36,675 nt of DNA from Clarireedia homoeocarpa (Eukaryota; Ascomycota; Leotiomycetes; Helotiales; Rutstroemiaceae). The translations under genes were made by a program, and so were the position numbers. Each line of letters begins with the position of its first letter. Position 1 is the stretch's first letter. The notes under the pieces were generated by a model. It was not told where the DNA came from. It worked only from the letters and a program-made list of their open reading frames with translations, and ran no database searches. Location: positions 1 to 36,675 of the forward strand of contig LNKV01000090.1 in the NCBI GenBank assembly GCA_001465935.1, in the 5' to 3' direction. This document shows, in pieces, positions 1 to 9,864 of the stretch.

Positions 1-510
1 TAGTTGTAGTCAAATAATATCGATTTTAAACCACTTTTTGATGATTTCGGCTAAATTACGGGTGGTCGGAGAGTTAGTACATACACTGGTGGTAGGGTTT
101 TTTTAAAAAGGGAATTGATAATCGTCCGACCCTTTTTACTATCCGTCCGACGCCCCACACTATGTACCGAACATCGGAGGTACACAACTTCATTATGTAG
201 TTACCATAAGTTAGAACTAACTTACTATGATTAACTGTCTCTGTACGGATTGAGTATAAGAGAATACGCACGGACTTGAATGCGGAACCTCCGAGTAGAC
301 TATGTACAGTACGAAGTAGTATCCCTAGCTATTTAAGCAGGGTCGGGAAGCAAGCTCCAGAAATCGTCCACTCCTCCAGGTTGAAATGGCTCAATTCTGA
401 ACCATTCCACTACTGTATAACCCAAAACTAAGATACTCAGGCTGAACAGATCCAACTCGAGTCTGCCTCGGATTGTTCAATTTCCAGGTATCTGAGACAC
501 ACAGCATTCG

Positions 511-924
511 TTATTGATCATGAAAATGATGACTTTTACTCGAGTAGATAGAAAATGCTACTAATTTAATTGAAGAGTTGTTGTACTGTAACTTTACTAA
601 TCTTTTTTCGCATGAAAGCCCGAAATTACTATCCGAAATGCGACAGAGCTGACCAAACCAATTACATTTGCAAATTATTAATGCTATGTTGGAATTGTGA
701 ATCGTAAGCCACATTTCGGGTAATACAGGCATTTCTAACCAATGAATAATAAATGTTAGACCCGATAGCTTGGGAAGCTGTGAACCGCTAACAAAAGGAA
801 TTACTCGGTGACCAATCCGAAAGCTGACGTTCCCCAAAAAAATAACTTCTGCATTAGTACACCAACATTGCACTGACCGCCTTATAGTATTCTTGTCCAC
901 CCAATGATCTGGCTTGTTCAACAT
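511..924 (-). CDS. Unidentified 137-residue open frame
   Basis: I do not recognise this protein. An ATG-initiated frame of 137 codons is open in DNA where stops are frequent. It has five cysteines and alternating hydrophobic stretches in its central part, but no clean signal peptide, transmembrane helix or known motif. It could be an exon of a larger gene, a decayed gene or a chance frame. No homologous copy is visible elsewhere in the window. Confidence 0.2.
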   Translation of the reverse strand: MLNKPDHWVDKNTIRRSVQCWCTNAEVIFLGNVSFRIGHRVIPFVSGSQLPKLSGLTFIIHWLEMPVLPEMWLTIHNSNIALIICKCNWFGQLCRISDSNFGLSCEKRLVKLQYNNSSIKLVAFSIYSSKSHHFHDQ

Positions 925-1236
925 ACAACCGATTAGATAGTTGTTGAGTTACAAGTACTGTACCGAAACAGATTAGAAGATCCACCCTCTCCTCGCCCAC
1001 TTCCGCACCATAAGTCCAAAATGGATGACTGATGAGTGAGTGAGTGGAAATGAATTTACATATTTGGGCAAGGGAAATTTCGTGCGGGTTGCATATGCTG
1101 ATAACACTGCTAACCCTCCATCTGTCAATGCCAGTCCCTCTGTCACCGGCTCATAATACCGTGTAACTTATACGACTTCTCACTTATGTTTTATTGGCTA
1201 GAATGACATGTTTACATAGAAGGTGCTAGAAGAGCT

Positions 1237-1446
1237 TCAATCTTTCTCCCACGGTAGACAATAATAAACTTCATCATCGATTAGTGGATTGATAATAATT
1301 GATATGCAGTCATTGAGCCAATAGCGAAGCATGTCCACATTTCTCGGAGGATTTTGCAACTTCAAAGAAATGCGTTGAGAAAGCTTCCGCCTGAGCCTAA
1401 CCTTCCTATTCTCGTATTTTATCTCAACCCAATCTGCAATGCCCAT
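1237..1446 (-). CDS. Unidentified 69-residue open frame
   Basis: Short ATG-initiated frame. The N-terminal half is very basic (ENRKVRLRRKLSQR); the C-terminal half is acidic and aromatic and ends DDEVYYCLPWEKD. This non-random composition is the only reason to list it. No family is recognised and no flanking exon can be joined convincingly. Confidence 0.15.
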   Translation of the reverse strand: MGIADWVEIKYENRKVRLRRKLSQRISLKLQNPPRNVDMLRYWLNDCISIIINPLIDDEVYYCLPWEKD

Positions 1447-1592
1447 GTTTGTTCTCTAGTGCCCGACTGCTTGTGGTTGCCTATCTGAGTGACGTAAGGC
1501 ACGAGCCGAGAACGAACAAACGTCATCTCTTATGGCAGGCACTAATCATCTAACAACCAAACTCTGACGAACATAACATAGCAGCTGCAGTT

Positions 1593-2993
1593 ATGACATC
1601 CGTTGATCCCTTCCTCTAATTAGACGACGAAAGTTTCGCTCTGAAGCTTCAACTCCAAGAGGTTAAAGCTCACCGTGGGCTTCAATCTGGTAAATGGACT
1701 GAACATAGTCCTCCGGACTTTGCATTAGCATTTGATGATTTCGAGGCCGAACTGAAGAGAACGATTGTTCTGGTCGAGGACCTGAAGCTTGCTCACAGCA
1801 TTGCTAAAGCTGTGGATTCCGATTCTGTGGCCATCGAACGATCAAAAGTCGAGGAGACACAGTCGCTTCAAGATCGGGACTTCGCCCTTAGCTTGAATGA
1901 AGGTGAAAATCTGCCATCTCAGGACGGTACTGATTCGGGGGAGATGTTTCGCATCGCAGCGAAGTCGGTTGACTGGGACCCGTGTTCTGCGAGCTACAGA
2001 AGCTTCAACTCTTAGCGAACGTCCTGCAGCACCGTTGCGGGCCCTTCGACCCGTTACACTTCTCGCCAGGAAATTGTCCTTGAACACTTGCCTCAGCTCA
2101 AAGTGGAATGTAGTGTTTGTGGAGAAGTCGTTCATCCTCATACCACTGTGCGTGTGGAATGCAATGATATATATTGCAAGCCGTGCCTCAAGTCCTTTTT
2201 CCTGCGTGTTGCCAAAGACGAAAGCCTTTTCCCACCAATATGTCACCGCCAGGTGATTGACATCTCAACCATCGAGGCAGACTTCTCAGTTGAAGAGTTG
2301 ACCGCCTATCGAAATGCTGAGCTAGAATTTACCAGTACGGATAGAGTCTATTGCGCTAGCCCGGAGTGCGCCAAGTTTATTCCCATGTCGCAGCGAACAG
2401 CGGATTGCGCTTCCTGTGGGGCCTGTGGTGCTGGAACTTGCATAAATTGCAAAGCACTAGCACATGATGGGCAATGTCCAGCAGATGAAGGAAGGCAGAG
2501 TCTCATCAACTTCGCGGATGAGCAAGGTTGGAAGTCCTGGTTTGGATGCGGCGAAATGGTGTTTCGGTATGAGGGTTGTGATCACATGACGTGAGTGGTG
2601 AAACCTACTGCTACCCGTCGTATATGTAAGAGCTGACCCAATCACAGTTGCAGATGCAGTGCCGAGTTTTGCTACAGATGCGGAGTAAAGTGGAAGGGCT
2701 GTACATGTAGCGATTGGGTGCCAGAACTACTCGATCAAAGAGCTCAGCAAATCGTTGACAGAGAAGTTCCATGGCCCTTGGTACCCGCTATTCGTCAACA
2801 GCACGTGGTGGCTATGGTACAAGCACTACTAACAAACCATGAGTGCAACCATAGTGGCAAGTTCACTAAGCTTGAAGAATCGCGCCGCGGCAAAGTCTGC
2901 GAGATGTGTGGCACGAGACATCGTAAATACATCTTGTCCTGCAAGCGTTGCCATATGCTAGCCTGCGAAGATTGTCGACGCTATAGACTGTAG
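1593..2993 (+). pseudogene. RBR-type E3 ubiquitin ligase, two in-frame stops
   Basis: RING1-IBR-RING2 ligases take ubiquitin from an E2 onto a RING2 cysteine and then onto a substrate. The frame from ATG 1593 runs with an intron at 2591-2647 (GTGAGT, branch GCTGAC, ACAG) to a stop at 2993, giving 448 codons. An acidic helical N-terminus is followed by RING1 (from about 2109, CSVC then CNDIYCKPC), IBR (2352-2477) and RING2 (2530-2720) with HMTCRC; the presumed catalytic Cys is at 2649-2651. Two stops break the frame: TAA at 1617-1619 and TAG at 2013-2015. Both fall where reading continues in the same frame into family-like sequence, and both could come from Gln codons. The first zinc Cys of RING2 is replaced by Trp (WFGC, 2538). 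RING1 lacks the usual His. Probably a recently inactivated accessory RBR; the family call is firm. Confidence 0.85.
2591..2647 (+). other. Intron in the RBR gene
   Basis: 57-nt intron with GTGAGT donor, CTGAC branch point near 2633 and ACAG acceptor. Splicing joins the His-Met-Thr of RING2 to the catalytic Cys codon and restores the HMTCRC motif, which fixes both splice sites. Confidence 0.85.
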
Positions 2994-3603
2994 GCTCTCT
3001 AATCTATTGTCATCCAAGTATTCATGTAGCTGGTCGTTTATTAAAGAAACAGCTCCGTTAAACTAGGTATCTTCTAAACGAAGTATTTCTTGATCGATTT
3101 TTATGGGCAGTTGTAATCAATGACCTCTTTTATTTAGATGTTGATATTGATGGGTGAGCGGAGTGGTATCTAATTTGACTGGGGAGCTCAAGAAATGAGT
3201 CATCTAAAGGGGTAGTGGAAGAAAGTGGTTTGGATGGTTTGATAGTCGCAATTTAATTCGAATAACCAGAGATATAATAACAATATGACTGTTCTTCCTA
3301 TGGTGTCACATCTCCTGGGTCTTCCGCTACTAGTGTAACAGTGTTCGTAGACTATGATAGAGTTAGGCCCAACATCTCCTAGACGACAGCAGTAGCTGAA
3401 GTCCATTCTGAGCCCAAGTAAAACCTTCCTCGAATCGCCGCGGTCTCTTTGTTCTCACTAGATAAGAGTTCACAAATAGTCCTCCGTCAAACTTCATCTA
3501 TCGAGGCTCTCCCTTTACGTAGACTAATTCTACTATTATTATCCCATATCGGCGCCGGCGTATCACCCACCAAAGGATCAAAATCCCCAAAATACAACAT
3601 GCG
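2994..3603. other. Intergenic, no feature recognised
   Basis: About 610 nt between the RBR gene and the orphan-family member at 3604. I see no long frame with a recognisable domain, no repeat shared with the rest of the window and no RNA gene. Confidence 0.5.
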
Positions 3604-3987
3604 ATGATCTATATCCGAGAAAGCAGTAGTCACGGGCCTCTTGACGTCTCACACATGGATGATAACAACCAGGAAGTTGTTGGAAAGCACGGGACTACTA
3701 TGGAGAGCCATGTAGCCAGCCTCATGCAACTAAGGATTACCCCTCCTGTCTGTCTCAGATGTAACGAGATATCCCCGCCTAAGATCTATCATATGGCTTT
3801 TCCTAAGAGGGGGATTATAGTGGTCGATGAGTGTTCCAGGGAGGTCAAGACGCGGTTTTCTTCGTACTCTACGACGAAGATCACGAAGAAGGCTGAGGCA
3901 GCGTACCCCAAGTGGGTGAGGGAAGTTTATATCACTTCGTCATTATGGAAAGACATAACTCGAGATGCACCCTGGCAGGGTGAATAG
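3604..3987 (+). CDS. Orphan two-cysteine family protein, copy 1 (probably 5'-truncated)
   Basis: The function is unknown. The 127-residue frame matches a second copy on the other strand at 31404-32198. Shared landmarks are SLMQLRITPPVC against SLMKLRITLPVC, a CxxC pair (CLRCN/CHNCN), a PP-K/N-I block, and a C-terminal YPKWVREVYITSSLW block. Nucleotide similarity continues past the stop codon (the stretch around GGCGTGGGTGCCA), so the duplication included 3' flanking DNA. Copy 2 carries a long N-terminal region with no counterpart here, so this copy is probably a 5'-truncated member read from a fortuitous ATG. The CxxC suggests a metal site or disulfide but shows only one pair. Confidence 0.5.
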   Translation: MIYIRESSSHGPLDVSHMDDNNQEVVGKHGTTMESHVASLMQLRITPPVCLRCNEISPPKIYHMAFPKRGIIVVDECSREVKTRFSSYSTTKITKKAEAAYPKWVREVYITSSLWKDITRDAPWQGE

Positions 3988-4385
3988 GCGTGGGTGCCAT
4001 AGGAATGTTGCTATTCTCTTCACACTTTTCACATATGCCTTATCTGGTTCTCTGCTTTGGTTTCCCTCTTGCACTTCAATATCACTATTATCTGTGTTGT
4101 CTGTGTCATCTCCTAATTATACTTAACATCCTATGCCTCAATTATGTTAGACAGCATCGGAGGTCCGCTTTTCCATTGCCGGCGGCAGAATCGCCTGTTA
4201 TTTTAGAGGAAATATCACGGGTGTCCAGTTAAGGAAGTGGCGGTGAGTTGTGGTCCGAGCTCCTAGCTTTTTCTATTTCAACTTTTTCCTCTTTAGCGTT
4301 TTCTACTTTATCTTTTATTCTTCCATTTTATATCTTTATCAAATCATTTCTCGAACTCTAATTCACACTCTCAAGTTTACACAAA

Positions 4386-5123
4386 ATGACTTCATCTTTC
4401 GATTTATTTCCGAAGCTCCCACCTGAACTTCGTGAAAAGATATGGATGAAAGCCTTGACCGAGGAGCGTGTCATTATATTTGACTTCAACTCAAATCTCA
4501 ACATGTGGTTGAGATCAACACCAGAACCTGTACTATTCCACGTCAATCGCGAATCAAATAATTTTGCCTCGAAGTACTACAAGCGTTTAGTTTGCGAGAT
4601 CGGACCTTCGATTCAACAAACTACACATCTCGATCCCGACCATGATATTTGCTATTTTCTTACTCCTAAAGGGGTAGATAATAATGAAAAAATGTATTAT
4701 AAGATGGAAACATTTTTTGACAATACACGCTGCAACGGGGTCCGACCAAGGCGATGGGCTTTTGATATGAAACTTCTTATTTCACTTAGTGGCTCGTCTG
4801 AATACCGTTCTGTCATGTGGAACTGGAACGGTCATGTGTTGAAACGAATGTCATGGTGTCATGCACTATTAGGGAATGAAAGAGTCGATGAATTCTGCAT
4901 TAGGATCAGGGATGAGGAAGTCGCTGATACTATACACCACTCTAACAAACCATGTTTTGTGGAAGCATCGAGAGATTCCACTCAGAAATTGTCACCGAGG
5001 TTAAAATCTGCGAAGGAAGAATTCCAGAAGGAAATCTTGATTGCCCATGAGGAGGTTGAAATGTACCGGGGTTCAGATGGCTGTTCCAAGCCACCCATTG
5101 TTTCATATGTAATAGCGATCTGA
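4386..5123 (+). CDS. 2EXR-domain protein
   Basis: Intact single-exon protein of 245 residues. The N-terminus has the fungal 2EXR signature: FDLFPKLPPELREKIW (about residues 5-20), then VLFHVNRESNNFASKYY (about 50-66), the paired E-R elements that define the domain. This family is greatly expanded in Leotiomycetes and other Pezizomycotina; its biochemical role is not established. The remainder has a Trp-rich middle and an acidic, probably helical tail. The ATG at 4386 follows an A-rich leader (ACACAAAATG), and a TTTATATC box lies about 55 nt upstream, a reasonable promoter. Unlike many neighbours it has no internal stop or frameshift. Confidence 0.85.
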   Translation: MTSSFDLFPKLPPELREKIWMKALTEERVIIFDFNSNLNMWLRSTPEPVLFHVNRESNNFASKYYKRLVCEIGPSIQQTTHLDPDHDICYFLTPKGVDNNEKMYYKMETFFDNTRCNGVRPRRWAFDMKLLISLSGSSEYRSVMWNWNGHVLKRMSWCHALLGNERVDEFCIRIRDEEVADTIHHSNKPCFVEASRDSTQKLSPRLKSAKEEFQKEILIAHEEVEMYRGSDGCSKPPIVSYVIAI

Positions 5124-5313
5124 TTCCTACAAACAATCTACTGCGCAAAAAAGATTACGGGTGCACGCAAGATTTTGAAAATTACATTTTTTGCACAAAT
5201 TACCAACAAAATTTATATATATCTATTAAAAATTAAAATTACCATATATTACCTCGAATAGGAGCTCCATTGGATCGCGCGAGCTCAGCGCATCTTCGGA
5301 GAAAGTCAGCTAT

Positions 5314-5432
5314 TGTGAGATTCTGAGCTTGAATTGCATCTGATTGTGTCTATCTGTCTATCTGAAGAACTAACTACAAAACTGCTTGGAGGTTTATATC
5401 CTCAAGCTGTGGCAAAATGAGTGATTCTAGGA
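5314..5432 (-). promoter_or_regulatory. Promoter-like repeat, module A copy 1
   Basis: About 120 nt closely similar to 33008-33126 and, more loosely, to 6491-6590, all in the same orientation. Read on the minus strand the order is TCCTAGAATCACTCATTTTG, CCACAG, a TATA box (ATATAAACCTCC, near 5393), a CAGATAGA-rich leader, then CTCAGAATCTCACA. TATA plus conserved leader looks like a core promoter and 5'UTR. No convincing gene follows this copy on the minus strand: downstream is antisense to the 2EXR gene. Confidence 0.5.
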
Positions 5433-5439
5433 GATTCGA

Positions 5440-6420
5440 CTGATTAGAAATACAAAGGAGCTTTTACAAATCAAAATGTTGATCATTGTAGAATCTAGGA
5501 ATAGCTTCAATTTCACAGCTATGCGATCGCGTATCTCCTCCATTAAAATCTTAACCTATTCTTCCTTTAATGCCTTTCTTCATATAATGTTCTGATTCGA
5601 ATATTGTGAGACGTAAAAGTTGGTTTATAATAGGCCAAATACCTTCAATAGAATCAAGATTAGGGCTCTGGGTAGGATGAACCTAGTTTTGAACGTTTCG
5701 AGGACTTTTTTATTCCGCCGCTAATCATTCTTGCCGTCTATGAGACAGGTCTCTCTATCATCTTGTAGAAACTATAGTTTGTCGCCGATTTTGCGCATCT
5801 CGTCGGTACCTAAATATTATACAGGCAGAAGGTAATCAAAGTAGTACTTCTGAGTTATAGAATTGCGCTTAATCTTAATCCCCTAATTATGCGGCTTGTC
5901 AGCCTCCCATTCGTGTAGTCGATGATAATATTCCTTTTCAGTCTCTGCTTTAGGCCGCCGTCGAGGTTTCAGAGGATACGGAGGTGCTGCTACTATATCC
6001 TCTTCGTCCTTGTAGCATCCCAATATCTCTGTTTCGCCCTGCCAGCTTATCCAACAAGCTATATGAAACTGTACACTTCTAGGGAACTGTGAGACAATGA
6101 CGCTGCATTGACGCATTCCTATATCGTTCCTTAATTTGGGAATGCCTTCATTCCCATATTCGACCATTTTCTCTCGATTTTACATAGAAATGAGCACAAA
6201 GGTATCATCCACCATTCTTATTATACTCCCTAAACTTCTTTTTCCAATTGCTTGTTCTTGACTAATATTTTGAAGTGCTCAATTTGAGCTTCGTACGACT
6301 CCATCAGGAATTGATTTCGGCTGGGCGACACAAGCATCGTCACATCTTTCTAGTCACTCTAGACTTGCGTCTAACAACTTTTGAAGAGCAACTAGTCTTC
6401 TGCTTTGCTATAGAACCCAT
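5440..6420 (-). mobile_element. Decayed Tc1/mariner-type transposase
   Basis: DDE transposase remnant of the fungal Tc1 type. A 94-codon open piece (6167-5883) ends RLHEWEADKPHN, the family's block before the second catalytic region. Translation past the stop gives a KRNSITQKYYFDYLLPVY-like block, and near 5640 the C-terminal motif HPTQSPNLDSIEGIW, the region holding the last catalytic acidic residue. Many stops and frameshifts separate these pieces, so it cannot make a working enzyme. An ATG at 6420 opens a short lysine-rich N-terminus just downstream of module A copy 2. I could not define terminal inverted repeats. Module A copies lie on both sides in the same orientation. Confidence 0.75.
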
Positions 6421-6490
6421 TTTGAGCCACTGATCTCTCTACTTCCGTTCACAACTATCGGATATGCCTAATGATGCTGAAATGCGATGT

Positions 6491-6590
6491 TGTGAGATTC
6501 TGAGCTGAAAATGCATTGATTTGTATCTATCTGCCTAACTAATCTACAACGAAAAGGAGGGTTTATATAGTCAAAGAAAACACTAGAATG
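6491..6590 (-). promoter_or_regulatory. Promoter-like repeat, module A copy 2
   Basis: Most diverged copy of module A. It keeps TGTGAGATTCTGAGC, the TATCTATCTGCCTAACTA leader, a GGAGGGTTTATATAG block (TATA on the minus strand, near 6564) and CACTAGAATG. On the minus strand an ATG follows about 145 nt after the TATA (6420), at the head of the Tc1-like relic. Module B copy 1 lies immediately upstream on the same strand, so the two promoter-like modules are stacked. Confidence 0.4.
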
Positions 6591-6664
6591 TCCATTTAGC
6601 CATATCGGATTCCATACTTATAACCGTCGGGCACCGAGCATCGGATCCCGAGAGCATCTCCGAA

Positions 6665-6850
6665 TGGCTTGATTCAACTGTTCTACCTATTTTACAGTGG
6701 TAAAGGACTCCTTATTTATAGCCTTTCAGGCATCGCCACAGTGTTGGCATATGGCCCATTCCAATATTGCCTCCACCTTCGGGTCTATATTGCCTCCTTC
6801 AGGCCTATTGGGCCTATATTGGCCCATCAGGCTTCAACAATTATGATACT
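6665..6850 (-). promoter_or_regulatory. Promoter-like repeat, module B copy 1
   Basis: On the minus strand this carries repeated GGCCTGAA/GGCCCAATA-type units, then a TATA box (GGCTATAAATA, near 6718), then AGTCCTTTACCACTGTA and GAACAGTTGAATCAAGC. The last blocks match 32285-32490 and the viperin promoter at 12340-12460. It is the most diverged of the three copies in its TATA-proximal core. No intact gene follows; the nearest downstream sequence is module A copy 2 and the Tc1 relic. Confidence 0.45.
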
Positions 6851-6929
6851 ATATGTTGAAAAATTAGGATGCAAAGACAAATATCTATACGAATTGAACC
6901 ATCGCCCCAATAACAAAATATTATAAGCT

Positions 6930-9150
6930 AAGTTGTACCGAAACATTTTCAAATCTCTTGAAAAATTTATTGTAGAAAGCCGCATTGTCTGGGCACATAT
7001 CTACTTTATTAACTGCGATTATGACAGATGATGAACGAGGAAGAACATCACGCACGCTTCTATCATGTAACAAGCTCAAGCCCGTAGAAGCACACTCAAT
7101 TTTTCTAACTCCCTCAAATCAAAAAGATGATTTGCTCGTACACTTTATCTTTATGCATTTGATCGAGAGATCAAATGTGCTATATGAAACCAACATAATA
7201 TTTATGCAAGTCTCACTGAAGACTACAATTACTCTTCTCTGATACCATTATAAATCGATCCGTGCTGTATTATTCTAGCAGCGCAATACACATTGTAGAG
7301 CTAAAAAATACATGTACACAGCTTGGAAGTTCACTTATTGTAGAAAATGAAAAAAATATTCTAAAACAAAAGAATGTATATAAGCAAGTAAAGCAAGAAA
7401 TACGCCAAAGTAGCAGTAGTAGAAGTGGAGCTCCTCCTTCATTTTGAACCAAGATTTACTTAATGAAGCATTACTCGCTTCAGGAGCATGGAGTTCGTGG
7501 ATGGAAAGAGTTATTTGCATAGAAACAAACGCCTAGCTCTCCTTGGAGGCTTTGTCTTACAATTTACACTTTACCATTAAGGAAATGGCTTACAGTATCA
7601 AACCCCTCGTCGTCCTAGATTTACCCTCATGTTAGACTCAAGTCACTCTGTAAACCTATCATGTTGATGGAGGTTGCGAATGGCCAATTTTCCTACGAAT
7701 GCTGGCAGGATTTCGTGTGCGGAATAGGTGATAGTCAGTCGCATGTAGAAAAGAATTTTTGGATTCTTTGTTGGCCTCACTGAGCTCGCTACCGATTTCT
7801 TTTGGGAGAATGATTATGTGTATCTACCTTACATGGTAGTACCACTGGCTAGAAATTGTGTTTTAGGGGTGATTATGACTGTTTACTGGCATCACTAGGT
7901 AGAAGTTGTGCTTGCAAATGCATAATTAATCAGCTGATCGACTATTACTTGGTATAACGTATCTCCAACGCCGTGTGTTCGGCGAAGCTACAGGTTAATG
8001 CCCGACAAGCATAGCAAGAGCGACACATTCCGCTTTATCGGTTATAATCGGGGAAATCTATTGAAGCCTAATTGCACTAGAAGGGTTTAGGCAAATCGTG
8101 TAAGAATAACCGCGAACTCTAGCAAATCTTCCCCTTTGTCTATAGTATACGTATACATCCTAACACCGTTGGATTTTTTTCGTACTTCGATATCTCTTAT
8201 TCGATAGTGCATAGTCATGTACAGTTGATGCATGAATTGCTGGCTTTTCTGATTGTACCATCTCGATGGTGTATAATTTCATCAAGCTCGAGGTAAAATA
8301 CCTTGGGCTTTGAGGTAGAACTCAAATTATGCTTCTTTTACCCCCGCCCATTTTTCATACTTGCGCTTTTTTGAGAGTAAGCTAGGTTATTAGAAAAGCT
8401 GAAAAATATACCGAACATGAAAGAACTAGGAGTTGTGGTTCTGAGTTCATGTTGATGAAGACTTGTTGAATAGTTGAGTAAAGAATCTTCTGTCTCGACG
8501 AAGTCATGGATTATAGTGGAGCAGAATGAGTGAGGACAAAGAGCTGCTTATATCACAAAATCATAGTGATTAGAAGAAAACGGGGGATGAAATTTAACAC
8601 TAAGATATAACAAGTTGCTTGTATATAGAAAAAGTGATGCATTAAGTTATCGTCCGATCTGGTTTCACGAAGGTTTCATAAGCATCTGAAATTTAAAGTA
8701 GTTTAATTTATACTATCATTCTCACCAAAGCATCCTACAATTCCAAGTATATAAAAAGTGAGCCATGTTATTATCTCTGGCAACCATGTGTCCTGAACAT
8801 ATTTCTTTATGGTATTGACGATAAGCTTCGGTCTATCATTAGAGATTCATTGCAATTTCCTCTACTTCTGCCATGTCTGTTGAATATCTACAAATCTACA
8901 AGTTGTTGAATTTTGCTATAAGTATAACCATAAGACAACGTAAAAACATAATTAAATGGTTGGATATGAAATACTATTTAGCTTGAAGGAAGCGTACTAA
9001 ACGAGGTGGTGACAGCCGAAGATGTTTCGATGCCTAAAGAAGTGTGAATATATTCCATCTACATCACTAGGATAGTCATGCCTGTATCATCCAAAATTCT
9101 TTTATCTTATGATGGGGAGTTAGTATCTACATACTTTGAGGAATGGGTTT
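6930..9150. other. Long intergenic stretch, nothing recognised
   Basis: About 2.2 kb. Short open frames exist near 6985-7520 on both strands but overlap one another, have no domain and no codon pattern I trust. There is no recognisable transposase or reverse transcriptase motif, no tRNA-like cloverleaf and no repeat shared with the rest of the window. It may be decayed transposon DNA too old to identify. Confidence 0.45.
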
Positions 9151-9156
9151 GGCTTA

Positions 9157-9864
9157 CTATCTAACCAATGTGGGATCCGCTCTCCCTTGGCTCTTCATAC
9201 TTAATGTGTTTTTAATTAAATCCACCCGTTCCAGCAAGTCCCGTAAGTGCTTCGGCAAAACGACATATTGTATACGGTGTTGTATAAGCATGGTATGAAA
9301 CTCTTTGTTCAATCGCTCCGATTCTGCAGTGTTGCTGTATGCCATTCTCACTTCATCCTCGCTGAGCCAATCAGCGGTTCCAGCTTCACAAAAGACTACC
9401 ACAGCATCCTGCATCCTTTTCCGCAACGTGTTCCACTCCCTCGTGTTCTCCAGCTCCTTCGCCGTGGACACTCCTATGTATTCTTTTGCGTATACAAGAG
9501 CATCCAGCCCAGATCTGTCTGATATGTACCATTCACCTTGAATTATCTCTTCGGCATGATATTGTTCTAGCAGAACACGTTGCTGTAACTCAAATCCCCT
9601 ATGAGCATCCTTCAAATCCTGGACACTGAAGCCGTTTTCGCGCATTACTCGTCTGACAACCTCTTCGATGATAGCGGGGCATTCGACACGTTGGTTCTCA
9701 AATTCACGGTTGGAATCAATTGCGTAATAAGCTCGGAGAGCCTCAAGAAGAGTAGACTTCCCCGTGCACTGGGGGCCGATTAAATAGATATTCGGCGGTT
9801 TGCGGGACCCATTTTTGCTGGTCTGAGAAGATTTGTTGCAGTCCGTAGCGTGAGGCTCCATCAT
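9157..9864 (-). CDS. NadR/Ttd14-like (AAA_28-type) P-loop ATPase
   Basis: Intact single-exon protein of 235 residues. After a polar N-terminus comes a strand and Walker A, IYLIGPQCTGKSTLLEAL (GPQCTGKST at residues 30-38). A second conserved block, EWYISDRSGLDALVYA (about 111-126), has the DR-x-x-x-D arrangement seen in nucleotide-kinase-like and NadR-type P-loop proteins. A basic stretch, LNKEFHTMLIQHRIQYVVLP, follows in the C-terminal third. Members of this superfamily phosphorylate nucleosides or nicotinamide riboside, or act as small NTPases; the substrate cannot be told from sequence. It is on the same strand as the UMP-CMP kinase 1.4 kb away and about 2.9 kb from the viperin start, so a nucleotide-metabolic link is conceivable but unproven. 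Confidence 0.75.
   Translation of the reverse strand: MMEPHATDCNKSSQTSKNGSRKPPNIYLIGPQCTGKSTLLEALRAYYAIDSNREFENQRVECPAIIEEVVRRVMRENGFSVQDLKDAHRGFELQQRVLLEQYHAEEIIQGEWYISDRSGLDALVYAKEYIGVSTAKELENTREWNTLRKRMQDAVVVFCEAGTADWLSEDEVRMAYSNTAESERLNKEFHTMLIQHRIQYVVLPKHLRDLLERVDLIKNTLSMKSQGRADPTLVR

Larger units (their letters stand above)
1..1592. other. Left flank without a firmly supported gene
   Basis: About 1.6 kb of mixed-composition DNA. I see no recognisable domain, no convincing splice pattern and no transposon ends. Two minus-strand open frames (924-511 and 1446-1237) start with ATG and are listed separately as weak candidates. The rest is stop-rich in all frames. The promoter of the RBR gene that starts at 1593 should lie in the last few hundred bases. 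Confidence 0.5.

Noticed and set aside
5314..6590. Module A copies as LTRs of one retroelement around the Tc1 relic
   Set aside because: The third copy stands alone before a gene, the enclosed sequence is a DNA transposase, the repeats are only about 120 bp, and no primer-binding site or polypurine tract is seen.
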